From positions 1 to 64,000 of the forward strand of contig CAMIPB010000007.1 in assembly GCA_946223355.1 (NCBI GenBank): a stretch of DNA of 64,000 nt, read 5' to 3'. Each line of letters opens with the position of its first letter. Position 1 is the stretch's first letter. The stretch comes from an uncultured Corynebacterium sp. (GTDB taxonomy: Bacteria; Actinomycetota; Actinomycetes; Mycobacteriales; Mycobacteriaceae). Both the position numbers and the translations under genes were made by a program. The notes under the pieces are model-generated. The model saw only the letters and a list, made by a program, of their open reading frames with translations, ran no database searches and was not told where the DNA came from. Of this stretch, positions 35,565-43,293 are shown one piece after another.

Positions 35565-36971
35565 TCACTGTCTATAGGGCTGGATATGCTTCAGCATGGC
35601 TTCGAAATTATCCGGGGTCACCATCCGAGTTCCAAGCTCGTTTGCCTTGTTGAATTTTCCACCTCGGTAAGAACCATCGGTAACTAGCATTGCTGTTTTC
35701 TTGGTGACGGCGCTTCCTACATAGACTCCTCTATCGCGAGCAAGTCTCTCGAGCTTCTCGCGATACGTGTCATCAATACCGGTGAAAGCCACGCGGTCTC
35801 CAACGCGAAGAGGCTCACCCAAGTTCCAATCGCTCGGAAGCGGCGGAAGCCCCTCAGACATAGCGGTATAGCGGCGAGCCTGCGCCTCCTTAAAATATGC
35901 AGTAGCGCGCTGCTCAGGGATTCCGAGGAGTCGCATGACAGCCTTAAGCTCTTCGCGCTCGTGTTTACTGAAAACGTCATCTTCTACCGCTCGATCTGCC
36001 AATGCAGAAGCAACAGCCGCGTGAATTGCGCTCACTTGATTTTCATCAAAACCGTTAACCTGCTGAAGGTCCTGGAGAGCCCTAGTTTCGTTATCCGAAA
36101 GCTCTCCATCTTCCAAAGCCATGAGGAGAATCTCCACATACGCTGCAGATTCATCTCCAAGACATTGATCGAGTTCTTGATTCACATCGACCTGTTTCAG
36201 CATTGGAACAATCTCACGCTTCGACTTAGTCTTCGCTGCCCATTTTCCCGTTGCAGAATGCGAAGTCTCCACTCGGGTCTGGGGTTTCGCAGGCGCGCGA
36301 GTAGGCCCAGTCGGCCAGGCGATTCTGCTCGCTTGGTATGGCAATTGAAGGTGGTCGTCGAGAGGCCTAATGCCCCACCCAGGATTGAGGAAGTGCTGCA
36401 ACAACTCCGTGGTTGCGCGGGCGTCACCAAGCGCACTATGCGCGTTATTTAGTCGAACACCGCATGCGTCGCAGCACGCTTGGAGTGTATAGCGTGAAGC
36501 ACCTGGTAAATACACACGCGCACTTACCAGGGTACAAAGGTGCGGCATAACAGGTGCATTCCACCCGGCACGCTGAAACTCATTATGAATGAAGCCAAGG
36601 TCAAACTTTGCATTGTGAGCAACAAGAGCTCTCCCCCGAACCATCGAGGCATTAGTCGGAGCAAGCTGAGCAAATGTGGGAGAATTCGCAACATCAGCCT
36701 GCGTAATTCCATGAACATGAGTAGCCCCTACCGGCCCTTCGGGATTGACACGACTCTCCCACTCATTGATGCGCTTCCCCTCAGCATCGGTTTGAACGAT
36801 AGCAATCTCTACGATGCGGTCCGGGTACGGTGACAGTCCCGTGGTCTCGATATCTATAACCGCAAACCCCGGAGCGTTAGTTACTTGCTGCGGAACTGGA
36901 GGTTTTTGCGGTGAAGGTGGGCGGTGCTGATCACCCGATTTCTGTCCAAAGAGCTTTTTCCAAAAGGCCAT
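35565..36971 (-). CDS. DnaQ-like 3'-5' exonuclease with C-terminal BRCT domain
   Basis: 468 residues from the ATG at 36971; the frame extends to a GTG at 37004. After a basic start, a DEDDh exonuclease spans about 35-195: DIETTG, HGI, HNAKFDLGF and HSALGDARAT with the final Asp. A central acidic helical region (about 270-365) resembles a TerB/EF-like tellurite domain (LLMALEDGELSDNETRAL). The end (about 390-465) is a BRCT fold (GDRVAFTG...GVYVGSAVTKKTAMLVTDG). This three-part layout suggests processing of DNA ends at damage sites. Convergent with the HARE/GIY-YIG gene. Confidence 0.85.
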   Translation of the reverse strand: MAFWKKLFGQKSGDQHRPPSPQKPPVPQQVTNAPGFAVIDIETTGLSPYPDRIVEIAIVQTDAEGKRINEWESRVNPEGPVGATHVHGITQADVANSPTFAQLAPTNASMVRGRALVAHNAKFDLGFIHNEFQRAGWNAPVMPHLCTLVSARVYLPGASRYTLQACCDACGVRLNNAHSALGDARATTELLQHFLNPGWGIRPLDDHLQLPYQASRIAWPTGPTRAPAKPQTRVETSHSATGKWAAKTKSKREIVPMLKQVDVNQELDQCLGDESAAYVEILLMALEDGELSDNETRALQDLQQVNGFDENQVSAIHAAVASALADRAVEDDVFSKHEREELKAVMRLLGIPEQRATAYFKEAQARRYTAMSEGLPPLPSDWNLGEPLRVGDRVAFTGIDDTYREKLERLARDRGVYVGSAVTKKTAMLVTDGSYRGGKFNKANELGTRMVTPDNFEAMLKHIQPYRQ

Positions 36972-37072
36972 GAGGTAATTGTCCCACAACAAAGAAAAAG
37001 ACACTACAAATTCCTCTCGGAGCTGAAAACACGGGTCGCTAAAGCGATCTCAAGCTCCGCGGCATAGCAGAT

Positions 37073-37117
37073 TTTAGAACCTTTAGAACTTCGGCGCGAC
37101 TTTAGAACTTTTAGAAC
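37073..37117. repeat. Four copies of TTTAGAAC at the end of the thermonuclease gene
   Basis: TTTAGAAC occurs at 37073-37080, 37082-37089, 37101-37108 and 37110-37117, with TTCG after the second and fourth copies, so the array is a doubled CTTTAGAAC...TTAGAACTTCG unit. The last copy contains the TAA stop of the thermonuclease gene. It looks like a local tandem duplication. Confidence 0.7.
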
Positions 37118-37728
37118 TTCGTAAAGTGCTTCTCATAAAACGTCTGGTGCGGGCGGCCGGGGTTGAAGGGGTCGTCGGGAAGCTCGTGGGCGTTGGGGAT
37201 GGTGAAGCATTCTTTGGGGACGTTGAAGATGCCGAGGTTGTGGGCGGCGGCGTGTTGTTCGGCGACTTTGATGGGTGCCAGGTAGGAATCGTTCTCCCCT
37301 ACTTTGACTGCTTTGACAAGTCCAGCAGCGGTGATGTCAGCGTTGATGAGGCGGTCACCCAGGAATACGGCGGCGAGATCACGACCGTACCGGTCAGTTG
37401 TCTCCCTGTCGTATGCGAGAGTGACCTTTGCACCAATGGGAAGTTGCTGGGCGAGGAACTTTTTAGCATCCTCAGCCAAACAATCGGTGGGCAAACCATT
37501 GCGCCCGATTTCAGGGGCATCAATGTTAAGCAGACGGATGCGGCGCTCGTCCTCGCCAATGGTGACGTCAATGGTGTCACCGTCAACGATTTTGGTGACG
37601 GTGCCGATGGGTTGATTCTGCGGTGGCGTTACACTCTTGCTGTTGAACCAGCGGAAAGTGCCTACCGCCGCGACAGCCAAGACAGCCAGTAGAACGAGAA
37701 GTACGAGGCTGAGGCGAAACTTACGCAT
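37111..37728 (-). CDS. Membrane-tethered thermonuclease (SNase-like)
   Basis: 205 residues. Residues 5-27 are a hydrophobic signal or anchor (LSLVLLVLLAVLAVAAVG). The staphylococcal-nuclease OB fold follows at about 40-175: VDGDTIDV with a calcium Asp, RLLNIDAPE with the catalytic Arg and Glu, and DRYGRDLAAVFLGD with the second Arg, then NADITAAGLVK. The C-terminal 25 residues are Pro/His-rich. The active-site set is complete, so it should be a Ca2+-dependent nuclease working outside the cell. Its start lies 12 bp from the first 50-bp direct repeat that borders the next operon. Confidence 0.9.
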   Translation of the reverse strand: MRKFRLSLVLLVLLAVLAVAAVGTFRWFNSKSVTPPQNQPIGTVTKIVDGDTIDVTIGEDERRIRLLNIDAPEIGRNGLPTDCLAEDAKKFLAQQLPIGAKVTLAYDRETTDRYGRDLAAVFLGDRLINADITAAGLVKAVKVGENDSYLAPIKVAEQHAAAHNLGIFNVPKECFTIPNAHELPDDPFNPGRPHQTFYEKHFTKF

Positions 37729-37740
37729 AGGGATTTACCT

Positions 37741-37790
37741 TAGCGGTCATACTTGGGTGTAGATGCGTCGCCTTGCAGAGGTAGAAGAGT
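37741..37790. repeat. Left 50-bp direct repeat flanking the acyl-CoA operon
   Basis: This segment matches 41781-41830 at 40 of 50 positions, with a central AGATGCGTCG block identical and the first 40 bases at 34 of 40. The two copies are 4,040 bp apart and enclose exactly the three-gene operon 37983-41683. The right copy is the leader of the CDF-type gene, so the left copy may be what remains of that original promoter region after insertion. Confidence 0.7.
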
Positions 37791-37982
37791 TCGAGCACAC
37801 GTATGCAACAGATCTACAACGCAAGATAAAGGCGAAGACAAAAATCTCGCATCTCAGACTGTATAGTTTGCAATTCCGTGGAAATAAACAAACCCAGTGG
37901 ATATGGTTATCCACAAGGTGAGTCACATCACTCCTTATGTGGTGAGTGATTTGCGTTTCATTAATCTACGGAAAGTGAGGAC
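37791..37982 (+). promoter_or_regulatory. Promoter region of the acyl-CoA dehydrogenase operon
   Basis: An A+T-rich leader. It contains TTATCCACA (37907-37915), identical to a consensus DnaA box but single, and an inverted repeat ATCACTC/GAGTGAT (37927-37933 and 37944-37950). That repeat is a possible operator. GTGAGG (37975-37980) is the ribosome-binding site for the ATG at 37983. No regulator gene is adjacent. Confidence 0.4.
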
Positions 37983-39155
37983 ATGGGTATGGCTGGCCGT
38001 TATCCCGAAGGTGACTTCTATTTCTTTGAAGAACTGCTCAACAATGAAGAGAAGGCAATTCTTCAAAAGGTACGCGATTGGGCACAAAACGAAGTAAAGC
38101 CAATCGCTAATGACTATTGGGAGCGTGCTGAATTCCCCTTTGAGCTGCTACCCAGCATTAAAGAGCTCAACATAATTAGCCTCAGAAGGGGTCAAGGATA
38201 CTCCGGACTGCTAGCAGGTCTAGTCACCGCCGAAATTCACCGCGCAGACGCTTCAGTTGGAACATTCTTCTCAGGACAGGACAGCTTGTTCACTGGCTCA
38301 ATTGAATTGCTGGGGTCAGAGCAACAAAAGAACACTTTCCTTCCCGATCTCTATTCAGTTAGGAAAACTGGAGTTTTTGCAATCACAGAGCCAAATGCTG
38401 GCTCAGATGTCGCAAAAGGCATGACAACGACCGCACAGAAAACTGATGGTGGGTGGATCATCAATGGTGAAAAGCGCTGGATCGGTAACGCCACCTGGAG
38501 TGATTACGTCTTGGTCTTTGCCCGAGACATCGCTGATGACGAATGCAAGGGATTCATCATTGACACCCAAAGCGAAGGCTATTCTGCCACCTTAATTGAA
38601 AACCGCATTGCCCTTAGAGCAGTACAAAATGCAGACATCACATTAAAGGACGTATTTGTCCCTGACGACATGAAGCTCGACAAAGCAGACAGCTTCAAAG
38701 GTACAAATGAAGTCTTTAAATCAGCCCGGGCAACGGTTGGCTGGCAGGCAGTTGGTTTGCAAATGGGGATTTTGGATGCGGCACTCAAATACACAGACGA
38801 GCGAATCCAATTTGGAAAGAAACTCTCCAAGTTCCAAATTAACCAATCAAAATTGGCAACGATTCAAGGCAATGTGATCGCATCGCAATCAATGATGGCT
38901 CAGCTAACCCGCCTCCAAGAAGCAGGGATCGATCGCAATGAACACTCCGCTCTAGCTAAGGCACACGTGACACGAATGATGCGCGAATCCGCAGCCTTGG
39001 GACGGGAACTTGTAGGTGGAAATGGCATCGTTACAGACTTTGGCGTAGCAAAACAGTTTTGCGATGCGGAAGCCCTGTACTCGTATGAAGGAACGTACGA
39101 CATCAACCAGCTGGTCGCCGCTAGATCCATTACCGGCGAATCTGCTTTCGTTTAG
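37983..39155 (+). CDS. Acyl-CoA dehydrogenase, glutaryl-CoA-DH/ACX4 branch
   Basis: 390 residues with the full acyl-CoA dehydrogenase fold: FAITEPNAGSDVAKG and WIINGEKRWIGN for the flavin and substrate, ERIQFGKKLSKFQINQ, and GRELVGGNGI. The base is Glu369 in YSYEGTYDINQL, the position used by glutaryl-CoA dehydrogenase and by the plant short-chain oxidase ACX4, whose sequence (as I recall it) is strikingly alike (YWExAEFPF, YEGTYDIN). So a short-chain or dicarboxylic acyl-CoA is likely. A CoA-transferase 9 bp downstream would provide it. Noticeably lower G+C than its neighbours, pointing to transfer. Confidence 0.85.
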   Translation: MGMAGRYPEGDFYFFEELLNNEEKAILQKVRDWAQNEVKPIANDYWERAEFPFELLPSIKELNIISLRRGQGYSGLLAGLVTAEIHRADASVGTFFSGQDSLFTGSIELLGSEQQKNTFLPDLYSVRKTGVFAITEPNAGSDVAKGMTTTAQKTDGGWIINGEKRWIGNATWSDYVLVFARDIADDECKGFIIDTQSEGYSATLIENRIALRAVQNADITLKDVFVPDDMKLDKADSFKGTNEVFKSARATVGWQAVGLQMGILDAALKYTDERIQFGKKLSKFQINQSKLATIQGNVIASQSMMAQLTRLQEAGIDRNEHSALAKAHVTRMMRESAALGRELVGGNGIVTDFGVAKQFCDAEALYSYEGTYDINQLVAARSITGESAFV

Positions 39156-39164
39156 GGAGGGACC

Positions 39165-40346
39165 ATGCATACCGAAAACCATCGAGCATTTGAAGGGATC
39201 CGAATCCTCGACCTGTCCCGCGTACTGGCTGGTCCCTTTTGCAGCACAATTTTGGCCGACTTGGGAGCGGAGGTCATTAAAATCGAAACGCCTTGGGGCG
39301 ACGACTCAAGGACAGTCGGACCGTACTTCGAAGGAGAAAGTACCTACTTTCGACTCTTCAACCGCAACAAATACGGCATAACCCTCAACCTCAAAGACGA
39401 AAAAGACAAAGAACAGTTTTTTCAGCTCGTTAAACGTTCTGATGTTCTCGTAGAAAACTTTCGGCCAGGGGTTATGAAAAAACTTGGCATAGACGCCAAC
39501 GCATTGCTTGACATTAATCCACAGCTCATCGTGACCTCGATAAGCGGCTTCGGACAAGAAGGAAGTATGTCCGAAGCTCCCGCATACGATATTGTCGCCC
39601 AAGCATTGAGTGGCCTCATGTCGGTAACCGGTCATTCCCCTTCTCAGCCAACTCGGGTTGGAATAAGCGTTGGAGATCTCATACCCGGTTTGTACGCGGC
39701 AATTGCAACTCTCGCCGCCATTCAAGAACGCACCCGTTCGGGCAAGGGGCAGCACATCGACATTGCAATGTATAACTCTTTGACCTCGATTTTAGAGTCT
39801 GTCGGTATGCGCGCAATACATGACAAAGATGAGCCTGTGGCTATGGGCAACGACCACGCAATGACTGTGCCCTTTTCTACTTATCAGGCCAAAGATGGTC
39901 AGGTGGTTATTGCAGCACTAAATGAAAAGTTGGTTGAGAAAGCATGCGAAGCTCTTGAAATACCAGAGCTACTACAAGACCCAAAGTTCTCCAGCAACGA
40001 AAGCCGCCGGGAAAACCGAGAGGAATTCCGCGAAAGAATTGAAGAAGTTCTAACCAAGGTGACTGTTGAGGATGCTATTGAAAGGCTGCGAGAGTTCGGG
40101 GTCCCGACTTCACCTGTGTCAACAGTTAAAGAAGCACTGACGGGCGATATCGGTAGCGAACGACAAGTCATTGCTCAAGAAGCTGACGGTTTTAAAACGT
40201 TGGCATCTCCAATCCGAATTCGGGGTTCTGTAGCCCCAAGCCCTGCTCCTTTACTAGGAGAGCACAATCTCCTCATCCAAGATTGGTTGAAGAGTGAAGA
40301 AGATGGTTGCCCACCCATCCATGTTTTTGAAAAGAGGCCATCATGA
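39165..40346 (+). CDS. Family III (CaiB/BaiF) CoA-transferase
   Basis: 393 residues. The family start GIRILDLSRVLAGPFCSTILADLGAEVIKIE is followed by NLKDEKDKEQFFQLVKRSDVLVENFRPGV, and the probable catalytic Asp171 sits in SVGDLIPGLYA. These enzymes move CoA between acids, for instance from succinyl-CoA to glutarate, oxalate or carnitine. Placed between an acyl-CoA dehydrogenase of the glutaryl-CoA branch and a carrier, it most likely activates the imported acid. It has GGGAGG 5 nt before the ATG, and the next gene starts 4 bp before its end. Composition is A+T-richer than the flanks. Confidence 0.88.
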   Translation: MHTENHRAFEGIRILDLSRVLAGPFCSTILADLGAEVIKIETPWGDDSRTVGPYFEGESTYFRLFNRNKYGITLNLKDEKDKEQFFQLVKRSDVLVENFRPGVMKKLGIDANALLDINPQLIVTSISGFGQEGSMSEAPAYDIVAQALSGLMSVTGHSPSQPTRVGISVGDLIPGLYAAIATLAAIQERTRSGKGQHIDIAMYNSLTSILESVGMRAIHDKDEPVAMGNDHAMTVPFSTYQAKDGQVVIAALNEKLVEKACEALEIPELLQDPKFSSNESRRENREEFRERIEEVLTKVTVEDAIERLREFGVPTSPVSTVKEALTGDIGSERQVIAQEADGFKTLASPIRIRGSVAPSPAPLLGEHNLLIQDWLKSEEDGCPPIHVFEKRPS

Positions 40347-41683
40347 GCGGTACATCTATTAAAAGATTTGCTACGCATGCAGAAAAGGCAGTTTCACCTT
40401 GGCGGTTTTTCCTTTTTAGCGGCATCGGTATCTTTGCCTTTTTCGTGCCCTTTACTATTGGCGAGACCAACACAATTCTTTTAGATCATATTGTGGGCTG
40501 GCTCAGGGAAACGTTGGGAGATTCAACAAAATACCTTGTTTGGGTGCTCATCCTTGCCGGAGCAGTTTATCCATTTGCTTCAGGTAATTGGAAAAAGTCC
40601 ACCGCACGCAAAATATTTGCTGTCTTATATATTTTTGCGGCGGTTATCGCTACTATGCTGGTGTTTAATTTTGGACCAGCACTTGTCTTCCGGGAAGAAC
40701 TGGGGCCTTTTCTCTTAAACAAACTGGTCATCCCTGTAGGACTACTAATCCCGGTTGGTGCCCCATTTCTTGGGCTATTGGTGGGATTCGGCCTAATGGA
40801 ATTCATCGGTGTTTTCGTAAGACCGATTATGAGACCGCTATATAAAACGCCTGGCCGCTCTGCAGTCGACGCTGTGGCTTCTTTCGTAGGAAGCTACTCT
40901 CTTGGACTCTTGGTAACTAACCGTGTCTATAAAGCAGGTGGATACACTGCGAAAGAGGCGGCGATTATTGCCTCTGGGTTCTCTACAGCTTCAGCAACCT
41001 TCATGGTTGTGATCGCAAAAGCCCTAGACATCATGTCGGTTTGGGGAATGTACTTCGGTGCCACTCTCATTGTCACCTTCATAGTCACAGCAATAATGGT
41101 GCGAGTCCCACCCATCAGCAGAATTCCTGATGACTACTACCCAGGTGTTACGCCGAATCCAGAGGAATCTAGCTCAGGCAATAAACTTCAGGCCGCTTGG
41201 CTCGAAGCCAAACATGTTCTGAAAAATGTTCCATCACTTTGGAGAGTCCTTTGGGAAAACCTCCGAGATGGTGTTCTCATGACAATGCAAGTTCTTCCAG
41301 GAATTCTTTCAATTGGATTCCTCGGGCTTTTGGTTGCCTATTTCACTCCTGTATTCACCTGGATTGGTTTCATCTTCTACCCGATACTATGGCTACTTCA
41401 ATTTCCTGATACCCAACTCGGATCAGAAGCGTTAGCAATCGGACTTTCCGAGCTTTTCCTGCCTGCCACCATTATCGCGGATTCACCCCACGATTCTTTG
41501 CGCATTCTTATTGGCATAGTCTCGGTCTCCCAAATCTTCTTTTTCTCTTCAATGGTTCCTTCAGTCCTAGCAACTGAAATTCCACTATCAATCAAGGAGA
41601 TTTTAGGAGTCTGGCTAATCCGCGTTGTGCTTTCGACAATTATCGCGGCACCGTTTGCCTACCTCATTGCTTTAGCGCTTTAA
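40343..41683 (+). CDS. YjiH-type carrier with nucleoside-recognition (Gate) domain
   Basis: 446 residues, about ten to twelve membrane segments. It resembles YjiH-family proteins that hold the Gate domain: GSYSLGLLVTNRVYKAGGYTAKEAAIIASGFSTASATF, and near the end FLPATIIADSP. Despite the domain name, such proteins probably move varied small solutes. The ATG overlaps the CoA-transferase stop (ATGA), so the carrier belongs to the same operon and probably brings in the acid that the two enzymes process. The exact substrate cannot be read from the sequence. Confidence 0.78.
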   Translation: MSGTSIKRFATHAEKAVSPWRFFLFSGIGIFAFFVPFTIGETNTILLDHIVGWLRETLGDSTKYLVWVLILAGAVYPFASGNWKKSTARKIFAVLYIFAAVIATMLVFNFGPALVFREELGPFLLNKLVIPVGLLIPVGAPFLGLLVGFGLMEFIGVFVRPIMRPLYKTPGRSAVDAVASFVGSYSLGLLVTNRVYKAGGYTAKEAAIIASGFSTASATFMVVIAKALDIMSVWGMYFGATLIVTFIVTAIMVRVPPISRIPDDYYPGVTPNPEESSSGNKLQAAWLEAKHVLKNVPSLWRVLWENLRDGVLMTMQVLPGILSIGFLGLLVAYFTPVFTWIGFIFYPILWLLQFPDTQLGSEALAIGLSELFLPATIIADSPHDSLRILIGIVSVSQIFFFSSMVPSVLATEIPLSIKEILGVWLIRVVLSTIIAAPFAYLIALAL

Positions 41684-41780
41684 TGCATCTCACTAAGCAA
41701 AACGAGAGGTAGATAGGCAAAACACCAGCCCCGTCTTAATCAAACTCGGTGGGTTTGGAGTTGCCCTTTTGCTCTGACGT

Positions 41781-41830
41781 TAGCGCCCATACATGGGCGT
41801 AGATGCGTCGCATTGCAGGGGTAGTACGAT
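41781..41830. repeat. Right 50-bp direct repeat flanking the acyl-CoA operon
   Basis: Partner of 37741-37790 (40 of 50 identical). It runs up to the start codon of the CDF-type gene and carries CCCATACATGGG, a short palindrome degraded in the left copy. It is most simply read as the ancestral leader of the CDF gene, with the left copy created or carried when the operon arrived. Confidence 0.7.
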
Positions 41831-42458
41831 GATGCGCGTGTGCGAACAAGAATTTCATGCTTCTGATTTATCCCGGCGCGCGCGAAAGATTGTGGCGGCT
41901 GTCGCGGCGCTGAACTTCCTCGGCTTCGTGATGGAAATAGTGCTGGCCAGCGTGAGTGGGTCGGCAGCGCTGTACGCGGATGCGGCAGACTTCTTGGAAG
42001 ATACCTTGATCAATGTCCTCGTGCTAACGGCACTTGGGTGGTCGGTGGCGAGTCGTCGAAAAGCATCCTATGGCCTCGCGGCACTGCTTTTTATCCCAGC
42101 CAGCGCTGCACTGGCGACGGTCGTGTGGAAGCTGATGACAGGTACCCCACCGGAGGCAGTGCCGATGTCATTAACCGCGGCGGCGGCCATGATCATCAAC
42201 CTCGTATGCGCAGTGCTGCTCATGCGTCTTCGCAGCGCAGACTCCGCGCTGATGCGCGGTACCTGGTTGGTGGCACGAAACGACGTACTGGCCAATGCAC
42301 TAATTGTGGCTGCAGGTGTGACCACGATGTTCTGGTTCAGTATCTGGCCGGACGTTGCGGTGGGGCTCATCATCGCGGCGATCAACATTGGAGCAGCGAA
42401 AGAAGTCTTCGAGCAGGCTCGGGCCGAGGACCCGGAGTTAGAGATGGACGAAGATTAA
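41829..42458 (+). CDS. Cation-diffusion-facilitator-like membrane protein
   Basis: 209 residues starting MMRVCEQEF; the upstream frame to 41793 lies in the repeat and is unlikely. Six predicted membrane helices without the cytoplasmic C-terminal domain. Helix 2 has ALYADAADFLEDTLIN, where DxxxD matches the CDF metal site, and helix 5 has ARNDVLANALIV, which retains the Asp but not the usual His. A Zn2+/Mn2+/Co2+ exporter is the likeliest role, but the altered second site weakens it. The start is ATG at 41829; no good ribosome-binding site precedes it, only GGGG at 41818-41821. Confidence 0.72.
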   Translation: MMRVCEQEFHASDLSRRARKIVAAVAALNFLGFVMEIVLASVSGSAALYADAADFLEDTLINVLVLTALGWSVASRRKASYGLAALLFIPASAALATVVWKLMTGTPPEAVPMSLTAAAAMIINLVCAVLLMRLRSADSALMRGTWLVARNDVLANALIVAAGVTTMFWFSIWPDVAVGLIIAAINIGAAKEVFEQARAEDPELEMDED

Positions 42459-42483
42459 AGCGGGAGATAGAACTTTTACTGTC

Positions 42484-43185
42484 TTAGCATTGGGTGAGAC
42501 CCTCTCGTGGAGTCCAACACCATGCAGTTCCCGCAGCATCTTCAAATTGGATTCGTTCAACGCGATGAGTCTTAGCGTTCAGAATTGGATCGAAGTCCAG
42601 ACGGTCAACGACCATTTGTGAAAACTCCCAGCCAGTCTTTTCAAAGCCATTTGGTGGCTTAATACTTGGAACAAAGAAGTGTCCGGGTGGCAATACATCC
42701 AGCTCTAAAGGCCACTTCGGACCGTTCGCATCCGCCACAATCTTGACTTGGCGTAGCGTGCCCGCGGATGCACCATCGTTAGACAATCGAAGACCCCATT
42801 GCCCATCTTGTTTGCGGATAGCCCACCACGCAGAAATGCTGCGGGCAATATCACGAGCTTCCCTCAGAAGCTCTCGTTCTTGCCGCTTCTCCTCAATTAC
42901 TCGCCGGCGGTCATCGTTGTCTTTCATCCAGTCGCGGTACTGCTGGTCCCTTTCATCTCGCTCGATATCAAAGGCACGCTGTCGCTCTACGAGCTCCCGC
43001 TCCTCGATCCGCTTGGACTCATCCATTTCTCTCTGCAGTTTTTCCTGGCTTTTACTGTTGACGTGCGATAGGTATATAGCAAGACCGCTCAGGAAAATAC
43101 TCACAATAGACGCGAGTGCACCAGCCCACTCACCCGCGCTACCCATTCCATCAAACAAAATCGCTACTCCAATTCCTAGTTCCAC
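42484..43185 (-). CDS. Unknown protein: membrane anchor, long coiled coil, beta-rich end
   Basis: 233 residues. One hydrophobic helix at about 20-41 (GALASIVSIFLSGLAIYLS) is followed by a heavily charged helix rich in Glu/Arg (about 45-115) typical of a coiled coil, then a globular part with many strands and Trp (GQWGLRLSNDG, FVPSIKPPNGFEKTGWEF, GTAWCWTPREG). It looks like a membrane-tethered rod with a ligand-binding head facing the cytoplasm. The start may be the GTG at 43185 or a later ATG (GMGSAGEW). I do not recognise the family; it lies between two clear metabolic loci and stands alone. Confidence 0.55.
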   Translation of the reverse strand: MELGIGVAILFDGMGSAGEWAGALASIVSIFLSGLAIYLSHVNSKSQEKLQREMDESKRIEERELVERQRAFDIERDERDQQYRDWMKDNDDRRRVIEEKRQERELLREARDIARSISAWWAIRKQDGQWGLRLSNDGASAGTLRQVKIVADANGPKWPLELDVLPPGHFFVPSIKPPNGFEKTGWEFSQMVVDRLDFDPILNAKTHRVERIQFEDAAGTAWCWTPREGLTQC

Positions 43186-43293
43186 AAATGAATCGACCTG
43201 CCCAACAAATCAAGCAGTGCATTTATTGAAACACCTCAACTCGCTTACTGCGACCGGAACCGACACTTGTGGAATGGTGCAGATGGATCGCTG

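Noticed and set aside
37907..37915. A replication origin at the DnaA-box match
   Set aside because: Only one box, no cluster, no AT-rich unwinding region of the usual type and no dnaA/dnaN genes.
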